DNA of 64,000 nt. Source: Mucilaginibacter tolerans. GTDB taxonomy: Bacteria; Bacteroidota; Bacteroidia; Sphingobacteriales; Sphingobacteriaceae. Location: positions 54,269 to 118,268 of the forward strand of contig NZ_JAUMKB010000015.1 of NCBI RefSeq assembly GCF_030519375.1, given 5' to 3'. The position numbers were made by a program, and so were the translations under genes. Shown here piece after piece: positions 19,739 to 27,861 of the stretch. The number at the start of each line of letters is the position of its first letter. Position 1 is the first letter of the stretch. Below the pieces are notes generated by a model that saw only the letters and a program-made list of their open reading frames with translations, ran no database searches and was not told the DNA's origin.

Positions 19739-20191
19739 TTAAGCACGTTCAAACCGGCCTGTTACTTTTTTAATCCTGATCTTATATACTATCGGATCAA
19801 CGCGTGTATCAATATCAACCTCGTTGGCTGCGATGCCATGTGATGCATGGTGCTGCGGCTGGGAAACGAGCGGCATAAACCGGTGTGTTAAGAGCTGGCG
19901 AACCTGCTGCTTTTCATCCTCATCTGATATTTCTTCAAATATCCCCCAGGTAATAACACAACGCCACTGGAAGATACTTTCTATATCCTCCACCTCGAAA
20001 CAGACATTAGGGCTTTTGCGCATCATATCTATTTTTTTCCCGGGGCCAGAGTGGGCGTATAACACCCCATCTTTGTAAACATAATTTAACGGCACTATAT
20101 AAGTTTCACCGTCATAATGGCAAGCGAGCCTGCCGGTTATCTGTTCCGCCAGGAGCGTTTCTATCTGTTTTTCGTCGAGTTGTCCTAACAT
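19739..20191 (-). CDS. Pyridoxamine 5'-phosphate oxidase-like flavin-binding protein
   Basis: 150 residues, the split-barrel flavin-binding fold of the PNPOx/nitroimidazole-resistance group: GRLACHYDGETYIVPLNYVYKDGVLYAHS at the start of the barrel, seen as the pieces GRLACHYDGE and IVPLNYVY, then RKSPNVCFEVEDI. Members bind FMN or F420 and reduce small molecules. It is first of a four-gene operon and is preceded by a complete tandem operator (20236-20300). A redox or stress role is inferred from that context. Confidence 0.85.
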   Translation of the reverse strand: MLGQLDEKQIETLLAEQITGRLACHYDGETYIVPLNYVYKDGVLYAHSGPGKKIDMMRKSPNVCFEVEDIESIFQWRCVITWGIFEEISDEDEKQQVRQLLTHRFMPLVSQPQHHASHGIAANEVDIDTRVDPIVYKIRIKKVTGRFERA

Positions 20192-20235
20192 TGTTTTTGT
20201 GTGTTTTACTTTATCTATTTTCTATTGTATTAATA

Positions 20236-20300
20236 CAAAAGTATTCGCGCGTGGTCGCAGCTTACATGACTTTAATCATCGGCATAAGTGATATAAATCA
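20236..20300 (-). promoter_or_regulatory. CRP/FNR-type operator module of the PNPOx operon
   Basis: Two intact sites: 20289-20300 (AGTGAT-ATAA-ATCACT, 6-bp arms) and 20267-20278 (TGACTTTAATCA), 22 bp apart. The -7 box TACTTTTG at 20236-20243 fits TAnnTTTG exactly and ends 36.5 bp from the proximal centre. The gene starts 45 bases downstream. Confidence 0.8.
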
Positions 20301-20454
20301 CTTTGTGCATTTAATGTGGTTTTAATAATAATATCTTAATTATAAGTAAGTTATGTAGCTATTGTTAATTGGTTGTAAAGAAGATATCGAAGCGATATTC
20401 GGGAAACGCGAGGGTAGGAAGAAAAGTCAAAGTATATCAGACGGTGAAGCAAGG

Positions 20455-20488
20455 TGACCAAGATCATGAATTGATGTGAAGCGTGTCA
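20455..20488. promoter_or_regulatory. Orphan tandem CRP/FNR-type operator pair
   Basis: Two intact TGA-N6-TCA sites (20455-20466 and 20477-20488) with the same 22-bp spacing as the promoter modules. No gene is positioned to use them: mlaD ends at 20544 on the minus strand and PNPOx has its own pair. At the expected distance the plus strand shows only GAAATTTT as a -7 candidate. The surrounding 20301-20543 holds no recognisable gene. Confidence 0.6.
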
Positions 20489-20543
20489 GGGCTTGATAAT
20501 CGAATTATTTTGAAATTTTATCATTAAATAAAAAAACGTTGTT

Positions 20544-21554
20544 CTATTTTTTGCGGACAGTGTCGGCTTTTTTCTGTTTCTGTTTCTCAAGATTTTTGAA
20601 ATAGCCACGTAACAGGAAATTGTGTTTTAAGGCTTCCATATTTTGGTTAAAACCATCTGTCCCTTTTTTAATATTCTCCATACTTATGCTCAGATTTTTG
20701 GCTGTTACGGAGTCGTTGAGCAGAAGCTTAACCACTCCTTTACCTTTATGCAAGTCACCATTCAGTTCGCTTACCATCTTATTCATTTGGACGGTAACCT
20801 GGTTGGCATTGTCGCTGGCCTGCCTGATCTTACTTACGGCCTCATTCAAATTGGTTGCGAGTGTGCTGTCTTTCAATAGCAGTCCGGCGTTACCTTTACC
20901 TTGCTTTATTCGGGAAACAAGATCATTCAGGCCCTGGGTCATTTCACGGGTGCTTATACTGGTTTGTTCAATATTTTTTAAAGTCGATTCAATGTTGTTT
21001 TTTAATGTTTTATTATTGAGCAGGCTCCATGCCGCACTTTTGTCGAATTGCTGAACGGCATTCTTAAGTGATTCGGAGATATCGGCTATATTGTTGCTGG
21101 TTTTTGATAGTGTTTCGAGTATTTCGTCGGTGCTACTGATCTTTTTTGTTTCAATCAGATCGTTATCCTCAATAAGGGACAGTGCACCCTTTCCGGGTAC
21201 AATATTGATGATCTTATCGCCCATCAAGCCCTGTGTTCCAATTGATGCACGGGCATTCTTGTGAATAAATGGCCTTATTTTATTATCGATACGCATCACG
21301 ACTTCGATTGAAGTATCATTTAGGATCTTTATTTGCTTAACGGTACCGGCTTGTATGCCCGAGAAGAGTACATTATTACCTTCGATGAGGCCGTTGATGT
21401 TAGCAAAGCGTGCCCTGAGCTCGAAATTCGACCCGAAGAGACTACGGTTTTCTCCGATCATATACAACGTGAAAATCAGAGCGAGCAACCCCGCTAGCAC
21501 GAATGCTCCTAATCTGATATTGTTTTCCCCCTGGTTTGCCATTTTCTTATTCAA
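20544..21554 (-). CDS. mlaD: MlaD-like MCE-domain lipid-transport protein
   Basis: 336 residues. One N-terminal membrane helix (about 17-35), then the MCE/MlaD domain (FELRARFANINGLIEGNNV..., about 43-120), then a long helical tail rich in Asn, Ser and Lys that probably forms coiled coil. It would be the substrate-binding ring of an MCE-type phospholipid transporter spanning the periplasm. The first 8 bases overlap the end of the ATPase gene, which indicates translational coupling. A start at the fifth codon (MANQGENN) is also possible. Confidence 0.88.
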   Translation of the reverse strand: MNKKMANQGENNIRLGAFVLAGLLALIFTLYMIGENRSLFGSNFELRARFANINGLIEGNNVLFSGIQAGTVKQIKILNDTSIEVVMRIDNKIRPFIHKNARASIGTQGLMGDKIINIVPGKGALSLIEDNDLIETKKISSTDEILETLSKTSNNIADISESLKNAVQQFDKSAAWSLLNNKTLKNNIESTLKNIEQTSISTREMTQGLNDLVSRIKQGKGNAGLLLKDSTLATNLNEAVSKIRQASDNANQVTVQMNKMVSELNGDLHKGKGVVKLLLNDSVTAKNLSISMENIKKGTDGFNQNMEALKHNFLLRGYFKNLEKQKQKKADTVRKK

Positions 21555-22314
21555 AAAATTGTTTTACATGTTCGTCTTCCGATTTTTTAAGGTCTTCAAA
21601 AGAACCCTCTGTATAGCATTTTCCGTCAAGCAACAATGCAACCCTGTCGGCGGTATTTTTAACACAAGTCATATCATGCGAAATAATGATCGATGATGTT
21701 TGGTACTTGTCATGCAGTTTCAGGATCAGGCCTTCTATTTCGCGGGCAGTAATCGGATCAAGTCCTGTAGTGGGTTCGTCGTATAAAATGATCTTTGGCC
21801 TTAATATCATTGTCCGCGCCAGTGCAATCCGTTTGGCCATTCCACCAGATAGCTCGGCAGGCATCATTTCAGCCGTATGGCCCAGGTTGACATTCTCCAA
21901 TGCTTCCATCACCATGTCGTCAACTTCTTTCTGAGTAAGCTCAAACCAATGCCTGCGCAAAGGGAACTCGAGGTTTTCGCGTACGGTCATCGAATCATAT
22001 AAGGCGTTGCTCTGAAAAAGAAAGCCGATCTCCGTACGCAACATATCCAGTTCATGATGACTGAGTCCGCCTACATCATTTCCGAAAACGATGATCTCGC
22101 CGCTGTCTGGCGTGAGTAAGCCAATAATGCATTTGATCAGTACGGATTTCCCGGACCCTGAACGCCCAAGCACAACCAGGTTTTCTTTGCTGTTCAGTCT
22201 TAGATTAAAGTTTTTCAGAACATGATTATTGCCAAAAGACATGCAGAGGTTTTTTACAACGATCATTGCTTTTCCGTTACTTTTTTTGATTTCCGTTGGC
22301 TGTTGTTGTTGCAT
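21547..22314 (-). CDS. mlaF: MlaF-like ABC transporter ATPase
   Basis: 255 residues. Walker A GRSGSGKS, signature LSGGMAKR and Walker B IILYDEP are all present, followed by the switch histidine in IIISHD. LSGGMAKR is typical of the Mla/Ttg2A group. It energises lipid transport together with the permease 6 bases upstream and the MCE protein downstream. The N-terminus has a short Gln-rich leader (MQQQQPTEIKKSNGKA) before the fold begins. Confidence 0.93.
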   Translation of the reverse strand: MQQQQPTEIKKSNGKAMIVVKNLCMSFGNNHVLKNFNLRLNSKENLVVLGRSGSGKSVLIKCIIGLLTPDSGEIIVFGNDVGGLSHHELDMLRTEIGFLFQSNALYDSMTVRENLEFPLRRHWFELTQKEVDDMVMEALENVNLGHTAEMMPAELSGGMAKRIALARTMILRPKIILYDEPTTGLDPITAREIEGLILKLHDKYQTSSIIISHDMTCVKNTADRVALLLDGKCYTEGSFEDLKKSEDEHVKQFFE

Positions 22315-22320
22315 GATCAG

Positions 22321-23091
22321 TTAGTTTAACCCTAAGAGTGCAGTTATCTGAACAGCGAGCAGGTCTATTATAAAAATCAAAACAGACGATAGGACAACCG
22401 CGGTATTTGCCGAATTACCGACACCGCGTGTCCCTCTGTTTGAGTTATAGCCTTTGTAGCAGCCCACTATGCTTACAGCAAAACCAAAAAAGAAGGTTTT
22501 TATGAAAGCAGGCAACACATCGCCGAATTCCAGCGTTTTCAATATTTGCATGAAGAACAGCCTGAAGTTTGTTACCGCGCTGATATTAACGCCTACATAA
22601 GCGCCAAAAAGTGATATGGCATCGGCCAGCATTGTCAGTACGGGCAGCATAAGTGTGCCGGCGACTACCCTTGTGGCTACGAGATATTTATAAGGATTGG
22701 TACCGCTTACTTCCATCGCGTCTATCTGCTCGGTCACTTTCATTGACCCTAACTCGGCACCAATGCTGCTTCCGATCTTTCCCGCAAAAATCAACGCAGT
22801 GATAACAGGGCCAATTTCTCTGACGATGGCAATCCCCACCATCACGGGCAGTTGGGACTGCACACCATAATAAACTAATGATGGCCTGAGCTGCATGGTA
22901 AGCACCAAACCCATGATGAAGCCTGTCAGCGCTACCAGCGGCAGCGAACGGTAGCCTATAATATAACACTGCGACAGAAATTCTTTAATCTCATAGGGCG
23001 GTTTGGCAGCTAAAGTAAATAGCTGCCCGGTGAAGCGTGCTATATAACCGGTTTGGTTCAGGAAATCGCGGGTTTTAGCGATGATATCCAT
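22321..23091 (-). CDS. mlaE: MlaE-like ABC transporter permease
   Basis: 256 residues with five or six membrane helices and the MlaE signature region (MVGIAIVREIGPVITALIFAGKIG region, including REIGPVITALIFAGKIGSS). First gene of the permease-ATPase-MCE operon. Bacteroidota use such systems to keep outer-membrane lipid asymmetry. The operon is preceded by a degenerate form of the tandem operator (23130-23194). Confidence 0.93.
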   Translation of the reverse strand: MDIIAKTRDFLNQTGYIARFTGQLFTLAAKPPYEIKEFLSQCYIIGYRSLPLVALTGFIMGLVLTMQLRPSLVYYGVQSQLPVMVGIAIVREIGPVITALIFAGKIGSSIGAELGSMKVTEQIDAMEVSGTNPYKYLVATRVVAGTLMLPVLTMLADAISLFGAYVGVNISAVTNFRLFFMQILKTLEFGDVLPAFIKTFFFGFAVSIVGCYKGYNSNRGTRGVGNSANTAVVLSSVLIFIIDLLAVQITALLGLN

Positions 23092-23129
23092 GTGTTAATG
23101 GTGTAAATGTTTAATAATCAAGTTTTTGA

Positions 23130-23194
23130 CCAAGTTATATGCGTTTGTGGTTGAAAAAAATGACAGGAATTTGGCTGAATAGTGATTTAGGTCA
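23130..23194 (-). promoter_or_regulatory. CRP/FNR-type operator module of the mla operon (degenerate)
   Basis: On the minus strand: intact distal site TGATTTAGGTCA (23183-23194); proximal site at 23161-23172 keeps only its TGA half; the -7 candidate TAACTTGG at 23130-23137 differs from TAnnTTTG at one base. Spacings (22 bp and 36.5 bp) equal the other modules, which is the main reason for accepting it. Confidence 0.6.
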
Positions 23195-23259
23195 GATATC
23201 CGCTGTTTTAAGATTAATTGAAATTTTTGGTATACACGTGCTGAACCAAAAAATGCTAC

Positions 23260-23324
23260 TGATAACAGTCAGCATTTATGGTGATCAAGGTCATTTAAAT
23301 AAACCCTTAGGGTTTTGATATTTA
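23260..23324 (+). promoter_or_regulatory. CRP/FNR-type operator module of the ydjM-like operon
   Basis: Two intact sites, 23260-23271 (TGATAACAGTCA) and 23282-23293 (TGATCAAGGTCA), 22 bp apart. The base at the expected -7 position gives only GATATTTA (23317-23324), a weak box. The distal site sits in a longer palindrome, AAATGCT at 23251-23257 against AGCATTT at 23271-23277. Confidence 0.65.
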
Positions 23325-23387
23325 GCCTGTTATTAATAATAGCAGCTTGCCGGAAAACAGGCTCTTCGGCTTTACCATTAAAAGTTT

Positions 23388-24401
23388 ATGGACATTGTCA
23401 CACATTTGGCGCTAGGTATTTGCACTGCAGAAATAATCCGGAAAAGAGAGGACGGGAAAGGAATTCTGTATTTGGGCGGGATTGTTCAATGCTTACCAGA
23501 TATCGATACTATCGCTGGATTATTCCTCCCTGCGGACCACTCACTTTTGATCCATCGTGGGTTAACGCATTCTGTGTTCTTTGCGACTTTTGGAGGTTTT
23601 ATTCTTTCATTAATTATCTACCCAATTTTTAAAAAGAAAGGCAAACGTTTTTTCCCGATATTCTTATTTGTTTTATGCCAACTGACCTTACACGATCTTT
23701 TGGATCTGTGTAACGCCTATGGCACAGGCTTGCTCGAACCGTTTGGCCATCAGCGCTTTTCAGTGAATTTGCTCTTTGTCGCCGATCCATTGTTTAGTAT
23801 TGGACTTATTGTGGCTGCCATTCTCTTATTGATCAGCAGTGCTTCATATAGTTTTAGAGCAAGATGGGTACAGGCGGCTCTGCTGTTTTCTTGTTGTTAC
23901 CTGGTCTACGCGGGTATTAATAAAGTTATTATTGACCGCCGTGTAAACAGGATCCTGCAGTTACACCAAATGAATACCAAAAATTATTTTACTACACCTA
24001 CGCCCCTGAACAGTATGTTGTGGTATATTGTTATTAAATCTGATAGCTGTTATTATACAGGCTATAGTTCTGTATTTGATAGTGGATCACGGGTTATTGA
24101 GCTGGAAACTCAACCTAAGAATTATTCTTTACTGAGTTTTGTGCAGGGTAAACATTCGGTTCATAATCTCAGGGATTTTGCAAATGGGTACTACACATTT
24201 TCCGGTTCAGACAAAGCACTATATATTAACATACTGAGGTTTGGACAGATACAAGGCTGGAGAGAAAAAAACGCGCCTTTTGTATTGAGTTATCCGCTTA
24301 TAACTAATCAATTTCATATAACATCGTTACAAAAGAACCGCTTGGCTGTTTGGGATATGGAGGCCGTCAAAAATTATATAAAAAGGATAGGAGGTAATTG
24401 A
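23388..24401 (+). CDS. YdjM-family membrane-bound metal-dependent hydrolase
   Basis: 337 residues. The N-terminus matches the YdjM/DUF457 pattern of membrane hydrolases: THLALGICTAEI, GGIVQCLPDIDTIAG and HRGLTHSVFF, giving the His and Asp residues usually seen as metal ligands. Several hydrophobic helices fill the first ~200 residues and a soluble C-terminal domain follows. Its stop codon overlaps the start of the CDP-alcohol phosphatidyltransferase by 4 bases. A phospholipid or membrane-repair role is inferred from that partner; the reaction is not known. Confidence 0.8.
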   Translation: MDIVTHLALGICTAEIIRKREDGKGILYLGGIVQCLPDIDTIAGLFLPADHSLLIHRGLTHSVFFATFGGFILSLIIYPIFKKKGKRFFPIFLFVLCQLTLHDLLDLCNAYGTGLLEPFGHQRFSVNLLFVADPLFSIGLIVAAILLLISSASYSFRARWVQAALLFSCCYLVYAGINKVIIDRRVNRILQLHQMNTKNYFTTPTPLNSMLWYIVIKSDSCYYTGYSSVFDSGSRVIELETQPKNYSLLSFVQGKHSVHNLRDFANGYYTFSGSDKALYINILRFGQIQGWREKNAPFVLSYPLITNQFHITSLQKNRLAVWDMEAVKNYIKRIGGN

Positions 24402-25024
24402 TGGCTATGATCGGACGAACCACCAGTTTTTATGTTATTAACAGCTTAACACTTTACCGGCTTTGCGCAGCGCCGTTTCTTATTATTTTGGCGGTTTTTG
24501 GGCAATTTGATTTATTTAAATGGCTGTTACTTATTAGCTTTTTAACAGATGCTATAGATGGTTTTTTTGCCAGGAAATATAAGATTGCCAGTTCGTTTGG
24601 CGCACACATCGATTCTCTGGCTGACGATTGCACCATTTTGGCCGCTATAATAGGTATATGCATTTTGCATTCACTATTCTTTCTAATTGAGATTATACCG
24701 GTAGCCGTCTTACTCATATTATATCTACTGCAAAACGTGCTAGCGTTTCGGAAATATAAAAGGCCGACAAGCTTTCATACCTATACAGCTAAAGTTGCAG
24801 CAATTTCACAGGCAATTTTTCTTATTACTTTCTTTTTCATGCCATACCCGGTTTATTGGATATTTTATCTCACGGTTGTTTTAACAAGCATCGATTTGCT
24901 GGAAGAAGTTATACTTGTGATAGTTTTGCCTGATTACAGAACAAACGTAAAAGGGCTGTATTGGATACTGACACGTAGAGCAGCAAAAGAAACTAAACTG
25001 GTCAAGCAGGTTGAGGGAAAGTAA
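24398..25024 (+). CDS. CDP-alcohol phosphatidyltransferase
   Basis: 208 residues with about six membrane helices. The complete family motif D-x2-DG-x2-AR-x8-G-x3-D-x3-D is visible, beginning DAIDGFFARKY and ending HIDSLAD. It transfers a phosphatidyl group from CDP-diacylglycerol to an alcohol; whether the product is PG-phosphate, PI or another lipid is not readable. It overlaps the hydrolase gene by ATGA, so the two are translationally coupled. A bidirectional hairpin terminator follows. Confidence 0.9.
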   Translation: MMAMIGRTTSFYVINSLTLYRLCAAPFLIILAVFGQFDLFKWLLLISFLTDAIDGFFARKYKIASSFGAHIDSLADDCTILAAIIGICILHSLFFLIEIIPVAVLLILYLLQNVLAFRKYKRPTSFHTYTAKVAAISQAIFLITFFFMPYPVYWIFYLTVVLTSIDLLEEVILVIVLPDYRTNVKGLYWILTRRAAKETKLVKQVEGK

Positions 25025-25043
25025 TGCCTCATAAACAATAAAA

Positions 25044-25066
25044 AAACCACCAGGTAATGGTGGTTT
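25044..25066. terminator. Bidirectional rho-independent terminator
   Basis: Perfect 8-bp stem AAACCACC / GGTGGTTT with a 7-base loop, preceded by an A run and followed by TTTA. It lies between the convergent phosphatidyltransferase and PepSY-like genes and can serve both strands. Confidence 0.85.
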
Positions 25067-25106
25067 AAATACTCCTCTACAAGAATTGAATTAATATTTA
25101 TACTGC

Positions 25107-25619
25107 TCAATCCTGAAATTCTCCTTTCTCGTTGATATTTACTTTGACCCGCTGATCGCCGTTTTCGAGAAGTAGTTTATAGCGTTTTTTCGCTTCTCCT
25201 TTGCTATTATAGAATTGTACTTTATAAACATCCTTCGTGATAGCCCATTTCGGAAACCTTGTAGCTATTGCTGACGTAACCGCCTTAGGAAGCTGAACAT
25301 TTGTATATTTTTCAGCTGTCCTTAGTAATTTACCATTTGCATCGTATGCAGCAAGGACCTTCCCATTAGGAATATAAAAGGTCACAAAGTAGCCTTCATA
25401 GTCATCGTTATAATATTCAGAGGTTTTGACATTGTACGTTGCGGCGGTCGCTTGTAGTACCTTCACAGGTTGTGGCGCGCCCTTGTAATCAACGGCATCC
25501 AGGTATTTATATTTGACCGCCCTGATAACCACTTCAGGCAATGTAATTTGGGCGAACGACTGGGTTGACATACCTGCCAGGCATATCAACAGTACTAAAA
25601 AGATCTTGATTTTTTTCAT
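25107..25619 (-). CDS. Secreted PepSY-like (DUF2874) protein
   Basis: 170 residues. Signal peptide of about 24 residues ending QSFAQ. The mature part shows two PepSY-like repeats with the usual pattern: LPEVVIRAVKYKYLDA, then KTSEYYNDDYEGYFVTFYI in pieces, then LPKAVTSAIATRFPKWAI with VYKVQFYN. The family is periplasmic and of unclear function, often proposed to bind or inhibit other proteins. It is monocistronic, with two intact operator sites upstream, so it is probably a regulon member. Confidence 0.8.
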   Translation of the reverse strand: MKKIKIFLVLLICLAGMSTQSFAQITLPEVVIRAVKYKYLDAVDYKGAPQPVKVLQATAATYNVKTSEYYNDDYEGYFVTFYIPNGKVLAAYDANGKLLRTAEKYTNVQLPKAVTSAIATRFPKWAITKDVYKVQFYNSKGEAKKRYKLLLENGDQRVKVNINEKGEFQD

Positions 25620-25694
25620 GGCTTTAAATTTTTTAATGGTTTAAAATCAGCTTTATAACCTCTATTGGTTAATCCGGCGTTGCTTATTGCAACC

Positions 25695-25759
25695 CAAAGT
25701 ACCTGAGATTCAAACTTTTTTTCTATGACCTTCATCACGAACAGGTTTGATTGTCGTCA
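25695..25759 (-). promoter_or_regulatory. CRP/FNR-type operator module of the PepSY-like gene
   Basis: Two intact sites, 25748-25759 (TGATTGTCGTCA) and 25726-25737 (TGACCTTCATCA), 22 bp apart. The -7 box position reads GTACTTTG (25695-25702), with the TTTG at the exact expected place. Confidence 0.75.
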
Positions 25760-25869
25760 ACTTTATCGGATGATGCTCTCAGGCTATTGTGTCATGCAGG
25801 ATCTGGCAATCTGAATGGATAATTTCAATTGCAACTTTAATTAATAAACTGGCTCATCCCCTTAATTGC

Positions 25870-25934
25870 ATATGTAAATCATATTATTACGTGATCGCTG
25901 TCATTTCCCTTGCCAAAAAGCCTCAATATTTTTG
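25870..25934 (+). promoter_or_regulatory. CRP/FNR-type operator module of the protease gene
   Basis: Proximal intact site TGATCGCTGTCA at 25892-25903; the distal site keeps its TCA half at 25879-25881, in register at 22 bp. The -7 box TATTTTTG at 25927-25934 is a perfect TAnnTTTG. Confidence 0.75.
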
Positions 25935-25993
25935 AGATATCAAAAACAAATCTTCAATGGTCAATCTGACCGAGGAAATTGCATAATGGATAG

Positions 25994-26779
25994 ATGGCAA
26001 AGTCTTTTTACACATCGCTTGTTTTTCTGTTGAATTTGACAATGGTCTGCGGCCAACAGCGTTTGACTGATACGTCCAAATTGGCGAAATATAGTTATTT
26101 AATATATGGCTGCAGTTCTTCAGGAAATAGTGTACAGGCAACGGGTTTCTTTGTTAAAAAAAAGAACCACACTTTCCTGGTTACCGCCAGCCATGTTGTT
26201 AATGGCTGGCTTTTTGAATCGTTCGATGCAAAAGGAAGTTACCCTGATACACTTTTCATAAAAATAGGTTTAAAAAATAGTCACCTGGATACAGCGTTGG
26301 CGATAGACATTAGCGATCTTAAGCATATAAAAGCCGACCCTTATAGCCATGATATTTATTTTATTCCGGTGAATATACCTGCCAGCTGTCAAGTTTACAG
26401 ACTGGACTCACTCATATTAAATTACAAGCCAATTTCGCATATCCCTCATACTATTCTCACGTACGGGTTTGCAGTCGATGATCAAAGCCTGTCATTACGA
26501 CAATTTGAGGGGCAGGCCTCAAAAAAAGCAATAGTTCATTTGCCTGATTGGAATGCGTATTCCTGTTCCCCTCTGGTATACGAAATTACCTACTCAGGTG
26601 ACGATCTTGGGGCTGGCGACTCAGGGTCTCCTGCATACTTCATAACGGAAGGCGTTGGTAGCAACCGAGAATCGGTCACAATACAATTTGGAGGTCTATT
26701 ATTTGGCGGCAACCCCGCAAAGAATCGGGCCAGTGTAATTCGTCCTGAATTGGTAAAAGCACTGTATGATAAGCTTTGA
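25994..26779 (+). CDS. Secreted trypsin-like serine protease
   Basis: 261 residues. N-terminal signal peptide of about 20 residues ending MVCGQ. The catalytic triad is visible: His67 in LVTASHVV, Asp120 in SHDIYF, and Ser210 in AGDSGSPAY. This is the HtrA/trypsin-fold arrangement without a PDZ domain. It sits alone between the PepSY-like gene (divergent) and the histidine kinase, and has its own operator module. It probably acts in the periplasm or outside the cell; the substrate is unknown. Confidence 0.85.
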   Translation: MAKSFYTSLVFLLNLTMVCGQQRLTDTSKLAKYSYLIYGCSSSGNSVQATGFFVKKKNHTFLVTASHVVNGWLFESFDAKGSYPDTLFIKIGLKNSHLDTALAIDISDLKHIKADPYSHDIYFIPVNIPASCQVYRLDSLILNYKPISHIPHTILTYGFAVDDQSLSLRQFEGQASKKAIVHLPDWNAYSCSPLVYEITYSGDDLGAGDSGSPAYFITEGVGSNRESVTIQFGGLLFGGNPAKNRASVIRPELVKALYDKL

Positions 26780-26819
26780 ACAAAACGATGCCCGAATGGT
26801 CCGTACGCCCTGGATATTG

Positions 26820-26884
26820 TGATTTAAATCATAAGTCTGGATGATGGGAGTCATATGCAAAAAGCTAGATATCAGTCATTTTTG
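26820..26884 (+). promoter_or_regulatory. CRP/FNR-type operator module of the histidine-kinase operon
   Basis: Two intact sites, 26820-26831 (TGATTTAAATCA) and 26842-26853 (TGATGGGAGTCA), 22 bp apart. The -7 box CATTTTTG (26877-26884) ends 36.5 bp from the proximal centre. The kinase gene starts 67 bases further on. Confidence 0.8.
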
Positions 26885-26950
26885 TTTTTATCAAAGGCAA
26901 TTATAATTGGCCGGTAGGTTGTTTGAACGTGTTTAAATAGAAATCATATT

Positions 26951-27814
26951 ATGAGGACAAAAAAAGGATTTGGCCAGGTTTTATCTGTTAATTTACTTAG
27001 CCCAAGGGGGAAACATACATCTGCCTGCAGGTATTTCCTATCTGATACAGGAGACAAAGGTGCGCCGGTCAGAAAAGCACTGGGGCACCATCATCGAAAC
27101 TTTTTAAATCAGTATTCGCGATATCATACTCAGGAAACAAAAGGAAAAAATAAACCCCTTGAAGCGGCTGTTCACAAATTAGACATCCCACTGAATACCA
27201 TAATGCTTTCCGCTGATCTGATCGCTAGTAGTTATGACACATTGAGTAAACAAAATGTCTTGAATGAGGTAACAAGCATCAAAACAGCTGCGGCATATAT
27301 GTATGCTATACTTAATGATGTTCTTGCTGCAGAAGATATTGCCAAACATAAAGTGCAGCCGGTCATATCCGCGTTCGATCTGAAAAACTTAACAGAAGAC
27401 GTGGTCAGCCAAATGACGTATCAAACCAGGGACTGGCAGGATATTAAATATACCCATTCCGGATCTTCTCATATCTCGCTGGATAAGAAACTTTTGGAGC
27501 ACTGCCTGATAAACCTGATTTCAAATGCCATTAAATATTCCGACGTCGCTGATCATATCGAGGTGGGTTCCGAGATAAATGACGATTCATGCAGGATCTG
27601 GGTGAAGGATTACGGTATCGGCATCCCGGATGAAGAAAAAGGCAGATTGTTTGAACCGTTTTTCAGGGCCAGCAATGCATCCCACACTACAGGCACCGGA
27701 TTGGGCTTGAACCTGGTGAAACGGTATGCTGAATTAATGGGCGGCAGGGTGACGGTGGAGAAAAATGCTAAGAAAGGAACTGTCGTCAACCTAATTTTCC
27801 CGGTGACATCGTAA
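26951..27814 (+). CDS. Soluble sensor-less histidine kinase
   Basis: 287 residues with no membrane helix and no recognisable sensory domain; the first ~65 residues are basic and low in structure. The H-box is VHKLDIPLNTI with His75 (SHELRTPL is usual). The ATPase domain is complete: N-box with Asn192 (LISNAIKYS), G1 with Asp220 (DYGIGIPDEE), F-box LFEPFFRA, and G2 GTGLGLNL. It could be fed by a partner protein or sense a cytoplasmic signal through its N-terminus. No response regulator is adjacent; a lone receiver is at 32604. Confidence 0.88.
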   Translation: MRTKKGFGQVLSVNLLSPRGKHTSACRYFLSDTGDKGAPVRKALGHHHRNFLNQYSRYHTQETKGKNKPLEAAVHKLDIPLNTIMLSADLIASSYDTLSKQNVLNEVTSIKTAAAYMYAILNDVLAAEDIAKHKVQPVISAFDLKNLTEDVVSQMTYQTRDWQDIKYTHSGSSHISLDKKLLEHCLINLISNAIKYSDVADHIEVGSEINDDSCRIWVKDYGIGIPDEEKGRLFEPFFRASNASHTTGTGLGLNLVKRYAELMGGRVTVEKNAKKGTVVNLIFPVTS

Positions 27815-27861
27815 AGAGAAATTCACTGGGTACAAGAAATGCTGATTTTAATCCGAGAATT

